The notes under the pieces are model-generated. The model did not search any database. It saw nothing but the letters and a program-made list of their open reading frames with translations, and was not told the origin of the DNA. A stretch of DNA of 64,000 nt from Lachnospiraceae bacterium NE2001 (lineage in GTDB: Bacteria; Bacillota; Clostridia; Lachnospirales; Lachnospiraceae), in assembly GCA_900110635.1 (NCBI GenBank), contig FOEK01000003.1, forward strand, positions 1 through 64,000, in the 5' to 3' direction. Of this stretch, positions 1 to 9,583 are shown piece by piece; position 1 is the first letter of the stretch, and each line of letters starts with the position of its first letter. The translations under genes were made by a program, and so were the position numbers.

Positions 1-54
1 AGGAATATATTTGCAGATAAATTGAATTAAAAAGCAATTCTGTTTATAGAGTTG

Positions 55-84
55 TTGTACTAATTGAATCAGATACATTATAAT
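55..84 (+). promoter_or_regulatory. Candidate sigma-A promoter upstream of gmd
   Basis: TTGTAC at 55-60 and TATAAT at 79-84 are separated by 18 bases. The -10 is a perfect match and the -35 is fair. A transcript from here would run through the hairpin at 93-170 before reaching gmd, so the two together could form an attenuated leader. It could instead belong to a small transcript ending at 170. Confidence 0.45.
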
Positions 85-92
85 GTCCATAG

Positions 93-170
93 GTGATTAC
101 CTTTCTATACGGATAATTGTGTTTTCGCAGATTCAATTATACTGGTTATTTAGGGGGTAATCACTTTTTT
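93..170 (+). terminator. Long-loop hairpin with T tract before gmd (terminator or attenuator)
   Basis: GTGATTACC at 93-101 pairs perfectly with GGTAATCAC at 156-164, which is followed by six T residues. The loop is about 54 bases. This is either the terminator of an upstream unit or a conditional terminator in the leader of the polysaccharide operon. Further down, AACCCTT/AAGGGTT (189-209) and GTGTCA/TGACAC (226-241) form two small hairpins, the latter close to the gmd ribosome binding region. Confidence 0.5.
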
Positions 171-268
171 ATTGTAAAAAAAGTTAAGAACCCTTGAAAA
201 TAAAGGGTTTAGAAATAAAAAAGGAGTGTCAGAATTGACACTACCTGTCTTGGTGAAAGGGATATAAA

Positions 269-1303
269 ATGAAAAAAGCGTTAATTACAGGAATTACAGG
301 ACAGGATGGTTCATACCTGGCAGAGCTTCTGCTGGAAAAGGGCTATGAGGTACATGGTATCATTCGTAGAGCATCTGTATCCACAACTGCCAGAATTGAT
401 CACATAATGGATAAGCTGATAATTCACGAGGGCGATCTGTCTGATTCCAGCAGTATTATCAGAATAGTTCTTCAGGTGAAACCAGATGAGATATATAATC
501 TTGCTGCCCAGAGTCACGTGCAGGTATCATTTGATGCGGCTGAGTATACTGGTGATGTAGATGCCCTGGGCGTTTTGCGTATTCTGGAGGCTGTGCATAC
601 AGCAGGTCTTGATAAGGTGACCAAGGTATATCAGGCTTCGACCTCTGAACTTTATGGAAAGGTGGAGGAGTGCCCGCAAAATGAGAATACTCCATTTCAT
701 CCATATAGTCCATATGCGGTTGCAAAGCAGTATGGCTACTGGATGATCAAGCAGTATCGTGAAGCATATGGAATATTTGCCTGCAACGGTATTCTCTTTA
801 ATCACGAGTCAGAACGTCGTGGCGACAATTTCGTAACACGTAAGATAACTCTGGCAGCTGGACGTATTGCCTGTGGTCTGCAGGATCATCTGGAACTTGG
901 TAATCTTGATTCACTTCGTGACTGGGGTTATGCAAAGGATTATGTTGAATGTATGTGGCTGATCCTTCAGCAGGATGAGCCAGATGATTATGTTATAGCA
1001 ACTGGCGTGCAGCATACAGTTCGTGAGTTCACAACCCTTGCTTTTGCAAATGATGGAATAGAACTTGAGTGGCGTGGGGAAGGCCTGGATGAGAAGGGCT
1101 ATGACAAGGCAACTGGCAAAATGCTTGTATGTGTTAATCCTCAGTGGTTCCGTCCAACAGATGTAGTCAATCTTTGGGGTGATCCAACTAAGGCAAAGAC
1201 AAAGCTTGGCTGGGATCCACAGAAAACCAGCTACGAGGAACTGTGTCGTTTGATGGCTGAGCACGACCTTAATCTGGCCAAGGCTGAAGCAGCCAAAATG
1301 TGA
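269..1303 (+). CDS. gmd: GDP-mannose 4,6-dehydratase
   Basis: Converts GDP-D-mannose to GDP-4-keto-6-deoxy-D-mannose in the cytoplasm, the first step towards GDP-D-rhamnose, GDP-L-fucose or related sugars. The product has 344 residues, a normal length for the family. It is an extended short-chain dehydrogenase: the NAD(P)-binding GITGQDGSY motif is at residues 7-15 and the catalytic YxxxK is at Tyr149/Lys153 (YAVAK). The ribosome binding site GAAAGGG precedes ATG 269. The stop codon directly abuts the next gene, which encodes a reductase of the same pathway, so the pair probably makes GDP-D-rhamnose for a surface polysaccharide. Family assignment is firm; the final sugar is inferred from the neighbour. 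Confidence 0.95.
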   Translation: MKKALITGITGQDGSYLAELLLEKGYEVHGIIRRASVSTTARIDHIMDKLIIHEGDLSDSSSIIRIVLQVKPDEIYNLAAQSHVQVSFDAAEYTGDVDALGVLRILEAVHTAGLDKVTKVYQASTSELYGKVEECPQNENTPFHPYSPYAVAKQYGYWMIKQYREAYGIFACNGILFNHESERRGDNFVTRKITLAAGRIACGLQDHLELGNLDSLRDWGYAKDYVECMWLILQQDEPDDYVIATGVQHTVREFTTLAFANDGIELEWRGEGLDEKGYDKATGKMLVCVNPQWFRPTDVVNLWGDPTKAKTKLGWDPQKTSYEELCRLMAEHDLNLAKAEAAKM

Positions 1304-2308
1304 GTGAATATGAAGATTTTGATTTTTGGTGCCAACGGGTTTGTTGGTCCATATCTTATAAATGAGTTTTTGAATAGTGGTTACGAGGTTGTAGCTAGTG
1401 ATATCCAGGACGGTTTATTAAAAGATGATTTCCGTGAGAAGCTATATGATGGAAGAGCGATTCGCTACCAAAGATGTGACATCCTTTCGGTTGAAAGCGT
1501 AGAGGCACTTATTCGGGAAGAACTTCCGGATGGGATGGTGAACCTGGCGGCAATAAGCAGTGTGGGACAGTCCTGGTCGGCACCATCGCTTACTATGAGT
1601 ATAAATGTTATCGGTGCCCTGAATGTTCTAGAGGCAGTACGCGGATCAATGACGTCAGATTATTCTCCAAAGCTGCTCTTTATTGGCTCCAGCGAAGAGT
1701 ATGAGATAAGTGATGAACCGCTCTCTGAGAAAAAGCCTCTTGATGCAACAAATCCCTATGGGGTATCAAAGGTGGCTCAGGAACATTTTACAGAAATATA
1801 CCGAAAGAATTACGGAATGAATATTTCTTATGTCAGAGCCTTTAATCATACAGGTGTCGGACAGAGGGAGACCTTTGTACTTCCAAGCTTTGTGAGACAG
1901 GTGGCTGAGATAGAGAAAAGTGGGCAACCAGGAACGATTTTAGTAGGGAATCTAGATATTTACCGTGATTTTAGTGATGTAAGGGATATAGTTCGTGGCT
2001 ATCGTATGGTTTTTGAGGCAGAGCAAAAGTCGGATGGAACAGTTTTTGATAATAAAACTACTCAAAGTCAGGTATACAATATAGGCTCAGGTACTGCATA
2101 TAACCTGGCTGAGTTACTTGAATACATCATTTCTCTTAGTAGTGAAAAGATACTAACAAATGTGGATCCAGTAAAATACCGTCCAACTGATCAGCGGACC
2201 ATCGTTGCGGATACTACGTTGATCCAGGAGGAGCTTGGCTGGAAGCCAGAGTATGATATTTACGATACATTAAAAGAAATGTTCTATTATTACCTACAAA
2301 ATGTGTAA
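1304..2308 (+). CDS. rmd: NAD-dependent epimerase/dehydratase, probable GDP-6-deoxy-D-mannose reductase
   Basis: Likely reduces GDP-4-keto-6-deoxy-D-mannose to GDP-D-rhamnose. The 334-residue protein is an extended SDR with a GANGFVG nucleotide-binding loop near residue 9 and a YGVSK catalytic motif at residues 152-156. The chosen start is GTG 1304, directly after the gmd stop codon. ATG 1310, two codons further, is an equally possible start, and neither has a strong ribosome binding site, which points to translational coupling with gmd. Rmd, rather than GDP-fucose synthase, is favoured by the overall sequence character and the pairing with gmd, but the exact stereochemical product cannot be read from sequence. 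Confidence 0.8.
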   Translation: MNMKILIFGANGFVGPYLINEFLNSGYEVVASDIQDGLLKDDFREKLYDGRAIRYQRCDILSVESVEALIREELPDGMVNLAAISSVGQSWSAPSLTMSINVIGALNVLEAVRGSMTSDYSPKLLFIGSSEEYEISDEPLSEKKPLDATNPYGVSKVAQEHFTEIYRKNYGMNISYVRAFNHTGVGQRETFVLPSFVRQVAEIEKSGQPGTILVGNLDIYRDFSDVRDIVRGYRMVFEAEQKSDGTVFDNKTTQSQVYNIGSGTAYNLAELLEYIISLSSEKILTNVDPVKYRPTDQRTIVADTTLIQEELGWKPEYDIYDTLKEMFYYYLQNV

Positions 2309-2328
2309 AAAGGACGGAACTACGTAAA

Positions 2329-4785
2329 ATGGCTGAAAAGAAACAGTGTTTTTTCTTTGATAGGATTAGAAGCACGGCTGACAATAGAAGAGAGATAGTG
2401 GTTCAGGGATACGCAGTGGATGGATATCTGGATGACATGAATTGTCGCGCTGCCATTTTTGATGGAAAGAAAGTGGTTAAGGCGTTGAAATGTCGTCTGG
2501 TTCCGGTTAAGCTTCCACCAATTCAGATGCGCAGGAGACATGGTGATACTATTTCATATCTTGGAATCATTTATGTTGATCTTAGCACGGTATCAGCTGA
2601 GAGACTTGCAAGCCTTGGAAATGCCCGGCTTGTGGTGGTTGGTGAGAAAAAAGATGGATCCCGGGACATGCTGTATAAAGGGACTGTGAAAAAGATTGAG
2701 AAGACTTTGGGAGAGTTCTCGTTTGCTGTTGATGAAGCCTATGTTGAGGATGGAAAGACTCATATTGGTGGATGGATGTCCGGAGGAAAGCATACTATAA
2801 TTAAGGTTGAACCTCCTGAAAAACCTGCTCTTGATTATAAGATAGAGTTCATTCCTCGTGACGATGTTCTAATGGAATATCCTGAGCTGGGTGATGACAG
2901 TGAGATGGGATTTGAGATTATAGTTGATGGCGACTATAAGAAGCTTACCCTCGCCTTTTCTGATAGTACAAGAAAGAATTCAAGAAATGTTACCGTTAGA
3001 AAAGCCGATATTGATTTCTCGAGTTTTGGATCCGTTGGTCGTTACTCTGAGAAGGTTGTTCGTAATCTAAAGAACTATGGCGTGAAGGAGACTTTGACCA
3101 AGGTTAAGGTTCATATGTCTCCAAACTACTTTAATCTCAACAAGCGTTATGAAAAATATATTAAGAATATATCTCCTTCTACAGCTGATCTGGCAGAACA
3201 AAGGCGAAAACAGAAGTCATATAAATATAGACCATTAATGAGTTTTCTGGTTCCGCTATATGAGACTGATGAGAAATTCCTGGCTGAACTTATTGATGCA
3301 ATGAAGGCACAGACCTATCCTAACTGGGAGGTTTGTTTCTCAGATGGTAGTAAGGATTCAACTAGACTATCTGAGATTATAAAGAATCTTGCAAAGGGTG
3401 ACGAGAGAATCAGGTATGTGGCTGAACTCCCTGGCCCTCTGGGGATATCCTCCAACACGAATCAGGCATTTTCTATAGCAAAAGGTGACTTTATAGTTCT
3501 TGGCGATCACGATGATCTTATTACCCCGAGCGCTTTGTATGAGTGTGTAAGGGCTATGAATAAGAGTCTTGTGAAGGATGGCGGAGACTCGGTCAATCTG
3601 GTAGATACAGATATTGATGTGATCTATACCGATGAGGATAAGACCAATGCTACAGCTAAGAAGCGTTTTGAACCAAATATCAAGCCTGATTTCAATCAGG
3701 AACTTTTGGAAAGCTGCAATTATATCACTCATATGTTTGTGGCCAGAAAGTCTCTTGTTGATGAGGTGGGTCTCTTCGATGATACATATAACGGTGCTCA
3801 GGATTATGATTTCATCCTGCGCTGTACAGAGAAAGCCAGGAAGATCAAGCATATTTCGAAGATCGTTTATAGCTGGCGTATAAATGAGACATCAACTGCT
3901 GGCAATCCTGCGGCGAAGATGTATGCATATGATGCGGGAGTGAAGGCACTTCAGGCACATTATGACAGACTGGGTATCAAGGCGAAGGCCGAGGTGGGGG
4001 ATCACCTGGGTTATTACCATACTCAGTATCCAGAGCCAGCAGATACATTTACCTATATAGCTGTTTTAAATGCTGGCGATGACGAGCGCTATAACGAGAC
4101 AGTTGATTCGATTAATGCCAAGTCTGACTATAAAAACTACGAGTTTATCCGTATGATACCAGAGATAGATGAAGGGCTTGCGGAACAGCTGAATAATGCA
4201 GTCAGCATAATAAAGAATAAAATATCCAGTGATTCTACTGATTATTACGTATGTTTCATCGAGGCGGGCGTTACCATGATGGGGGAGGATGGCATATCCA
4301 ATATGCTATACTATCTTGCATCGAGAACTGAGTGTGCGGCTATAGGAGGAAAGATATATATTCCTGGCGGCACAGTGGCTCATGCAGGAGTTGTAGTTGA
4401 TTTTCAAGAATTGGAAGGCTGGATGTATACCCGTCAGAGTATATACGACGAGATGTATTTCAACTATTCAGCTTACTCAGCACTTCGTCGAGGCGTGACC
4501 ATCTTCCGATTGAAGGACCTTGAAAAGTATGGCAGCTTCTATAATGAGTATCGAGGTGAAAATGCTCTCATCGACTACACCTACAATATGTCATTGGATG
4601 GTCGTCGTTGTATCTACGATGCAAATGCTAATTTCCAGTTCAAGCCTGGTAGGGGGCGTGATGCTGAAACCTGCTTTGAAACGCTCACCGCGAAACGTCG
4701 TGACATCCATCTATTCCAGGGACGCCACCCGGAAATTGTCGAAAATGGAGACATTTACTACAGTAAACTTGTCAAAGATTTATAA
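2329..4785 (+). CDS. Large family 2 glycosyltransferase with N-terminal accessory domain
   Basis: An 818-residue protein. Residues 1-290 form an accessory domain I do not recognise. A GT-A family 2 domain starts near residue 302 (FLVPLYET), with the sugar-nucleotide and metal-binding LGDHDD motif near residue 392 and the GAQDYDFILR acceptor-side motif further on. The C-terminal 250 residues contain a second, degenerate transferase-like region without an obvious DxD. Such proteins build rhamnose-rich or related wall polysaccharides. The gene follows rmd by 20 bases and precedes rfbA, so it probably uses GDP-rhamnose or dTDP-rhamnose; that link is contextual. No membrane segments are evident, so it should act at the inner face of the membrane. 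Confidence 0.8.
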   Translation: MAEKKQCFFFDRIRSTADNRREIVVQGYAVDGYLDDMNCRAAIFDGKKVVKALKCRLVPVKLPPIQMRRRHGDTISYLGIIYVDLSTVSAERLASLGNARLVVVGEKKDGSRDMLYKGTVKKIEKTLGEFSFAVDEAYVEDGKTHIGGWMSGGKHTIIKVEPPEKPALDYKIEFIPRDDVLMEYPELGDDSEMGFEIIVDGDYKKLTLAFSDSTRKNSRNVTVRKADIDFSSFGSVGRYSEKVVRNLKNYGVKETLTKVKVHMSPNYFNLNKRYEKYIKNISPSTADLAEQRRKQKSYKYRPLMSFLVPLYETDEKFLAELIDAMKAQTYPNWEVCFSDGSKDSTRLSEIIKNLAKGDERIRYVAELPGPLGISSNTNQAFSIAKGDFIVLGDHDDLITPSALYECVRAMNKSLVKDGGDSVNLVDTDIDVIYTDEDKTNATAKKRFEPNIKPDFNQELLESCNYITHMFVARKSLVDEVGLFDDTYNGAQDYDFILRCTEKARKIKHISKIVYSWRINETSTAGNPAAKMYAYDAGVKALQAHYDRLGIKAKAEVGDHLGYYHTQYPEPADTFTYIAVLNAGDDERYNETVDSINAKSDYKNYEFIRMIPEIDEGLAEQLNNAVSIIKNKISSDSTDYYVCFIEAGVTMMGEDGISNMLYYLASRTECAAIGGKIYIPGGTVAHAGVVVDFQELEGWMYTRQSIYDEMYFNYSAYSALRRGVTIFRLKDLEKYGSFYNEYRGENALIDYTYNMSLDGRRCIYDANANFQFKPGRGRDAETCFETLTAKRRDIHLFQGRHPEIVENGDIYYSKLVKDL

Positions 4786-4812
4786 TCACCATATAACGAA
4801 GGAGAAAAGAAT

Positions 4813-5682
4813 ATGAAGGGAATTATACTCGCCGGAGGTTCTGGCACAAGACTTTATCCATTAACAAAGGCTGTATCTAAGCAGATAATGCCTGTATATG
4901 ATAAGCCTATGATCTACTATCCACTGTCAACTCTGATGCTGGCAGGAATCAGAGAGGTGCTGATCATTTCAACACCAAGAGATCTTCCAGTTTTCAAAGA
5001 ACTCTTTGGAACAGGTGAACAGCTGGGTATGGAGTTCACCTACGCTGTTCAGGAGCAGCCAAGAGGACTGGCAGATGCATTTATCATCGGTGCTGATTTT
5101 ATCGGCGATGACAGAGTTGCACTTGTTCTCGGTGATAACATCTTCTACGGCCAGAGCTTTTCTAAGGTGCTCAGGGCTGCAGCTGAAAGAGAGAAGGGCG
5201 CGACTATATTTGGCTACTATGTTAAGGATCCGAGAGAGTATGGAGTTGTTGAGTTTGATGCTGATGGCAAGGCTCTTTCAATCGAGGAGAAACCTGAGAA
5301 TCCTAAGTCAAACTATGCAGTACCTGGTCTTTATTTCTATGACAACGATGTAGTAGAAATTGCGAAAAATGTTAAACCTTCGGCTCGTGGTGAGATAGAG
5401 ATAACTTCTATCAATAACGAGTATCTTAACCGCGGTACCCTGATGGTTGAAACTCTTGGTCGGGGCTTTGCCTGGCTTGATACAGGAAATCACGATATGC
5501 TTCTCGATGCTGCTGATTTTGTTGCTGCATTTCAGAAGAGACAAGGAATGTACATTTCCTGCATAGAGGAGATAGCTTATCGCAGAGGATTCATCGACAA
5601 GGAACAGCTTCTGAAACTGGCTGAACCACTTATGAAGACCCACTATGGACAGTATCTTGTTGATGTAGCAAATGGTCTGTAA
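4813..5682 (+). CDS. rfbA: Glucose-1-phosphate thymidylyltransferase
   Basis: Makes dTDP-glucose from dTTP and glucose-1-phosphate, the first step of dTDP-L-rhamnose synthesis. The 289-residue length is typical of RmlA/RfbA. The nucleotidyltransferase signature [11 protein letters not shown] lies at residues 8-18, and the family's active-site EEKP and the DTGNHD segment are present. A strong GAAGGAGAA ribosome binding site precedes ATG 4813. The next pathway enzyme, rfbB, is about 9 kb downstream; rfbC and rfbD are not in this window. The gene closes the first polysaccharide cluster. I saw no clear terminator in the 70 bases that follow it. Confidence 0.95.
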   Translation: MKGIILAGGSGTRLYPLTKAVSKQIMPVYDKPMIYYPLSTLMLAGIREVLIISTPRDLPVFKELFGTGEQLGMEFTYAVQEQPRGLADAFIIGADFIGDDRVALVLGDNIFYGQSFSKVLRAAAEREKGATIFGYYVKDPREYGVVEFDADGKALSIEEKPENPKSNYAVPGLYFYDNDVVEIAKNVKPSARGEIEITSINNEYLNRGTLMVETLGRGFAWLDTGNHDMLLDAADFVAAFQKRQGMYISCIEEIAYRRGFIDKEQLLKLAEPLMKTHYGQYLVDVANGL

Positions 5683-5699
5683 AATAATTATTTAACAAC

Positions 5700-5716
5700 C
5701 GTAACAATTTTGTAAC
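5700..5716 (+). promoter_or_regulatory. WalR-like direct repeat upstream of the autolysin
   Basis: CGTAAC-AATTT-TGTAAC matches the WalR (YycF) consensus TGTWAH-N5-TGTWAH at 11 of 12 positions. It lies upstream of a perfect sigma-A promoter for a peptidoglycan hydrolase, the type of gene that WalRK controls in Firmicutes. A further TGTAAT is at 5730-5735. The assignment is by motif and context only. Confidence 0.5.
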
Positions 5717-5742
5717 AATTTAACATTTTTGTAATAAATGGG

Positions 5743-5771
5743 TTGACATAATTGTGTCAACCCATTATACT
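5743..5771 (+). promoter_or_regulatory. Sigma-A promoter of the autolysin gene
   Basis: TTGACA at 5743-5748 and TATACT at 5766-5771 with 17 bases between them form a near-perfect vegetative promoter. Transcription would start near 5778, which excludes the GTG codon at 5754 as the start of the autolysin and supports ATG 5817. Confidence 0.85.
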
Positions 5772-5816
5772 GTAATATGTGAAAATACAAAAATGTGCAA
5801 AAAGAGAGGACATTTT

Positions 5817-8800
5817 ATGATATTTACCGGAGAGAAGAAAAATAGATTAAAGAGAAGGATTATCGCCATGGTGCTGTGCATCTGTATGGTTATGGCACTT
5901 AGTGGAACTTCTGGTTTTGGACCATTTGCAGCCGGAGAGAATACTGGTGTTGCAACAGCTGGCGATGCTGATGAGACATCTAACGTTCAGAATACCCCTG
6001 CTCCAGCTGGTAATATTGCGGATGAAATCACTGATGAGAAGCCTGAGGTTTCTCAGACAGCGGATGATCAGGTTTCGGAGGAACAGTCGGTAGAAGAGAC
6101 AATAACTGAGGAACCGACATCAGAAGAATCCATGGCTGATAGTACTGTACAGTCTATGCTTCCACTTAACTGGGCAGTTGTGGAGAGCGGACGTTTTGAT
6201 ACTCCGGCAGAAAATAAATATATTGTACTTGATCTGGGTGATGGCAGCACTGTCTTTGAAGACGCTACCCTTACACTTATTAATGAATATAACGGTGAAG
6301 AGATAACTCTTGCCGTTGATACTATTCTGGATACAACCCTCCTCTTCTACGCCTCCTTCCCTGATGCTTCCTGCCGAGGAAAGTACAGGGTTGCGAGCGT
6401 GCAGTACACCGCTGGTGGAGTACTTTATGAGAAAAACCTTATGGACGATGATGTTGCTCCTAGGTTCGGAGTTGACTGTGATATCACAGAGGAGCCAGAC
6501 ATTTACCTCGGTGGCGAGGATTTTGACGAGGTTGTTCCAAACACGGACGAGAATGGAACGACTACTGTACCAAGCATTACAAACGAGAATACTGATGCTA
6601 CAGACGTAACCGATGTAGTTAACTATGACTCATCACTTCAAAGTGATCTTCTTGATCTTTCAGATGATTTTTCAAGTGCTAATGTTATAGGAATTGACGG
6701 TGAGAACAGCAATGTTGATCTTTCGGGCGTAGTTCTTTCTGGTGATGAGTCGGGTATTACAAAGGAAGTTAATAACGACGAATTGCTCTCTAGTTCTCTG
6801 AATCAGCTTGTTTTCTCAAAATCTCCAGAAAACATTATCATAGTTCTTGATCCAGGTCATGGCGGCACTGATGAGGGTGCAGTACGTACATGGAATGGCG
6901 TAAAATATTGCGAGCGCGATATGAATCAGACCATTGCAAATGCCTGCCGTGATGAGCTTGCTAAGTATAAAAATGTAACTGTTTATATGACAAGAAGCTC
7001 TACTACAGAATCACTTCACGGAAGCACAGGTGCCGATCTGCAGTGGAGATGCGACTATGCTCACGAGATGGGCGCTGACCTTTTTGTAAGTCTTCATTGT
7101 AACGCTTCAGGGGTTGATAACACAAAGACTGGTGCTGAGGTATATGTACCAAATGTTGGTTACAGTACTCAGGCACACAACGTGGGTAAGACTGTAGGTG
7201 CAAAAATCGGTGAGAAGCTCAAGGCCCTTGGTCTTGCGAATGGTACAACTTATGAGAGAAGCTCTGAGAATGGAACTACCTATGATGATGGTTCGATAGC
7301 TGACTACTATGCAGTTATCCGTCATTGCAAGGAGTATATGATTCCAGGAATGATCGTTGAGCACGGTTATGTTAGCAGCCAGTACGACTGCGAGACATTT
7401 TTCGGTACAAATGAGAAGCTTCAGGCTCTTGGAAAAGCTGATGCTCAGGCAATTGCTGAAAATATAGGTCTTATCGAACAGAACCGTGTCAACAATGAGA
7501 TGAAGATTACAGGATGGCGCAAGAGTGGCGACACCTATGTATACTATATAGATGGAAATGTACAGACTGGCTTCTTCGTAGTAGATGGTAAGAAATATTA
7601 CGGTCGCGAGAATGGCCAGGTTGTTAAAGGCTGGCAGCTGATCGATGGATATTATTACCTCTTTAATGAGAGTGGTGCTATGGTCATCAGCTCCTGGGTT
7701 CAGGATGGCAGCGGTAAATGGATGTGGCTGGATGGCGATGGACATATGGCTACGGGTATCACCAATGCCAAGGGTACATATTATCTGCTGGACAGCGAGG
7801 GACACATGCTTACGGGCTGGCAGACCTATGGTGATAAATGGTATTACATGAATGAGTCCGGTGTTATGTACCGCAGCTGCTGGGTAAAGGGCAGCAAGGG
7901 CTGGTACTATATGTGTGCCGATGGACATATGGCAACAAATGAGACAATCAGTGATGGTGGTTATTCATATTATTGCGGCAGTGATGGTGTTATGGCTACA
8001 GGCTGGATGTATGATGGTTCTCATTGGTATTACGCTGGAAGCTCTGGTGCTCTCTACGTGGGCTGCTGGGCAAAATATAAGGGCTACTGGTACTATTTCG
8101 AGGCAGATGGAAAGATGGCAACCGGTAAGGTTAATCTTAACGGAACGCTTTACTATCTTAACGGCGACGGTTCTATGGCAACCGGCTGGATATATGATGG
8201 AGCCAAGTGGTATTACGCAACAGATTCTGGTAACCTCTATCTAGGATGCTGGTTTAAATATAATAAGAAATGGTACTATTTCAACGGTGATGGCTCTATG
8301 GCCACTGGATTTATAGATATCAACAACCAGCGCTATTATCTGGATGCAAGTGGTGCACTTATAGATGGAAACTGGTTTGCAGTTGGCAAGGATTGGTACT
8401 ACGCAACCAGTTCGGGAGCACTTCTTGGAAGTAACTGGCTGGAAAGCAATGGAAAATGGTATTATTTAAATCCCGATTATAAGATGGCAACTGATTCAGT
8501 GATTATTGGCGATAAGAAATACTATTTTGACGCTAATGGTGCTATGACACGTTCAGAAGCATATGTTGCTCCAAAGGCAGATAGCAGTACAGACAGTACA
8601 ACAGATACAACACAGCTTTATGCAATAATGGGTGGTACAACTTATACCGCTACAGACCTTGCAAACAGATTTATCAAAGAAGGCAAGGCTTATCCTACTG
8701 CGGTAATGGCAGCAGGTGGTGCGGCAAATATAGAAGCATTCTGCAAGATCATCATTGAAGAAGCAAGTGCTGAGGGTGTTAAGGCAGAGGTGGTATTCGG

Positions 8801-9149
8801 CCAGATAATGCACGAGACTGGATACCTTCAGTTTGGTGGATCTGTTGCACCAGAACAGTACAACTTCTGTGGACTTGGTGCAGTAAATGCTACTGAGAAG
8901 GGCTATGCCTTCAAAGATGTACGAACAGGAATTCGTGCACAGGTTCAGCATCTCAAGGCTTATGCCTCCAAGGATGCACTGAAAAATGAATGTGTTGACC
9001 CACGTTTCAAATATGTAGAGCGTGGATGCGCACCATACGTTCAGTACCTGGGCATCAAAGAGAACCCTAGCGGTAAGGGCTGGGCAGCCAACGAAAAATA
9101 TGGTATCTACATAGTTAACATCATCAATTCCATTTCAACAAAAAAATAA
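5817..9149 (+). CDS. Secreted N-acetylmuramoyl-L-alanine amidase with wall-binding repeats and C-terminal glucosaminidase
   Basis: A modular autolysin of 1110 residues. ATG 5817 has AGAGAGGA six bases upstream and lies downstream of the promoter. The signal peptide (KRR followed by a hydrophobic stretch) ends near residue 35. Residues 40-330 are acidic and Thr/Ser/Glu-rich. An Amidase_3 domain at about 340-550 carries the zinc ligands in LDPGHGG, CERD, SLHCN and VEHGY and cuts the MurNAc-L-Ala bond. About 350 residues of choline-binding-type repeats follow (pattern GWxxxxGxWYYxxxxGxMATG, about 561-914). The C-terminus (about 948-1110) is a glucosaminidase domain with the catalytic Glu in GQIMHETGYLQFGG. 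Two lytic activities on one wall-anchored chain suggest a role in cell separation. It is monocistronic, ending at a palindromic repeat. Confidence 0.9.
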   Translation: MIFTGEKKNRLKRRIIAMVLCICMVMALSGTSGFGPFAAGENTGVATAGDADETSNVQNTPAPAGNIADEITDEKPEVSQTADDQVSEEQSVEETITEEPTSEESMADSTVQSMLPLNWAVVESGRFDTPAENKYIVLDLGDGSTVFEDATLTLINEYNGEEITLAVDTILDTTLLFYASFPDASCRGKYRVASVQYTAGGVLYEKNLMDDDVAPRFGVDCDITEEPDIYLGGEDFDEVVPNTDENGTTTVPSITNENTDATDVTDVVNYDSSLQSDLLDLSDDFSSANVIGIDGENSNVDLSGVVLSGDESGITKEVNNDELLSSSLNQLVFSKSPENIIIVLDPGHGGTDEGAVRTWNGVKYCERDMNQTIANACRDELAKYKNVTVYMTRSSTTESLHGSTGADLQWRCDYAHEMGADLFVSLHCNASGVDNTKTGAEVYVPNVGYSTQAHNVGKTVGAKIGEKLKALGLANGTTYERSSENGTTYDDGSIADYYAVIRHCKEYMIPGMIVEHGYVSSQYDCETFFGTNEKLQALGKADAQAIAENIGLIEQNRVNNEMKITGWRKSGDTYVYYIDGNVQTGFFVVDGKKYYGRENGQVVKGWQLIDGYYYLFNESGAMVISSWVQDGSGKWMWLDGDGHMATGITNAKGTYYLLDSEGHMLTGWQTYGDKWYYMNESGVMYRSCWVKGSKGWYYMCADGHMATNETISDGGYSYYCGSDGVMATGWMYDGSHWYYAGSSGALYVGCWAKYKGYWYYFEADGKMATGKVNLNGTLYYLNGDGSMATGWIYDGAKWYYATDSGNLYLGCWFKYNKKWYYFNGDGSMATGFIDINNQRYYLDASGALIDGNWFAVGKDWYYATSSGALLGSNWLESNGKWYYLNPDYKMATDSVIIGDKKYYFDANGAMTRSEAYVAPKADSSTDSTTDTTQLYAIMGGTTYTATDLANRFIKEGKAYPTAVMAAGGAANIEAFCKIIIEEASAEGVKAEVVFGQIMHETGYLQFGGSVAPEQYNFCGLGAVNATEKGYAFKDVRTGIRAQVQHLKAYASKDALKNECVDPRFKYVERGCAPYVQYLGIKENPSGKGWAANEKYGIYIVNIINSISTKK

Positions 9150-9173
9150 AGACAGGGGACGGTTCTCTGTCTT
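9149..9173. repeat. REP-like palindrome (GGGGACGG family), copy 1
   Basis: AAGACAG and CTGTCTT flank a GGGACGGTTCT core directly after the autolysin stop codon. It shares its core with the repeats at 9511, 29521, 31570, 40992 and 53096, and may act as a weak terminator. Confidence 0.7.
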
Positions 9174-9222
9174 GAAATAACTCCAATTTGGAATAGTTAT
9201 CAAATGGTGATTCAAGAAATGC

Positions 9223-9251
9223 TTGCATTTAGCGGGATGGTAAAATATAAT
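9223..9251 (+). promoter_or_regulatory. Sigma-A promoter of the T-box leader and aspS operon
   Basis: TTGCAT at 9223-9228 and TATAAT at 9246-9251 with a 17-base spacer. The predicted start near 9258 coincides with the 5' edge of T-box stem I. Confidence 0.8.
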
Positions 9252-9257
9252 AGCAGG

Positions 9258-9501
9258 AAATAATGCGTTGACGGAGACAAGATCCAGGTTAGATTCCACA
9301 GGGAGCGGCGGCCATAGACTGAGAGCCACCAGCGGAAACGGCGAGAACTCATATTATTTGTCGATTGGCAAGGATATGAAAGATGCAGACCGGGGTGGAG
9401 AACACTTCTGAGCATAAGTGAAAGAGTAAGAAATGCGGGTGGTACCGCGGTTAGAATGTCTAATCGCCCCGGGTCGTGAATAAACACGTCCCGGGGTTTT
9501 G
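9258..9501 (+). ncRNA. T-box riboswitch controlling aspS-gatC, gatA, gatB
   Basis: The hallmark T-box sequence GGGTGGTACCGCGG is at 9437-9450. It is followed by a GC-rich terminator (CCCCGGGTCGTG 9467-9478, CACGTCCCGGGG 9485-9496, then TTTT). Upstream, ATAAT near 9260 and ATATTAT near 9351 close a long stem I. On its 3' side the segment GAGAACTC (9343-9350) places AAC, an asparagine codon, where the specifier is expected. An Asn specifier fits the operon, which encodes tRNA-dependent asparagine formation. GAA overlaps AAC in the same segment, and clostridial gat operons with a T-box responding to both tRNA-Asn and tRNA-Glu are known. The identity of the leader is firm; the specifier reading is moderate. 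Confidence 0.9.
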
Positions 9502-9510
9502 TATTAAAAT

Positions 9511-9559
9511 GTGCAGCGGGGGACAGACCCCCGTGCAATGGGGACGGACCCCGCTGCAC
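9511..9559. repeat. REP-like palindrome, copy 2, between T-box terminator and aspS
   Basis: GTGCAGCGGGG at 9511-9521 pairs with CCCCGCTGCAC at 9549-9559. The centre holds a second nested GGGGGAC/CCCCC pair and the GGGGACGG core. It lies in the transcribed leader 25 bases before the aspS start, so a stable hairpin would form there in the readthrough mRNA. Confidence 0.75.
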
Positions 9560-9583
9560 TAAAATAAAAAAGAGGAAATAAAG

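Noticed and set aside
5754-5816. Extension of the autolysin reading frame to GTG 5754
   Set aside because: The codons overlap the -10 of a near-perfect promoter, and ATG 5817 has a good ribosome binding site followed by a signal peptide.
7107-7928. Minus-strand open frame of 273 codons inside the autolysin gene
   Set aside because: A by-product of the repetitive wall-binding codons on the other strand.
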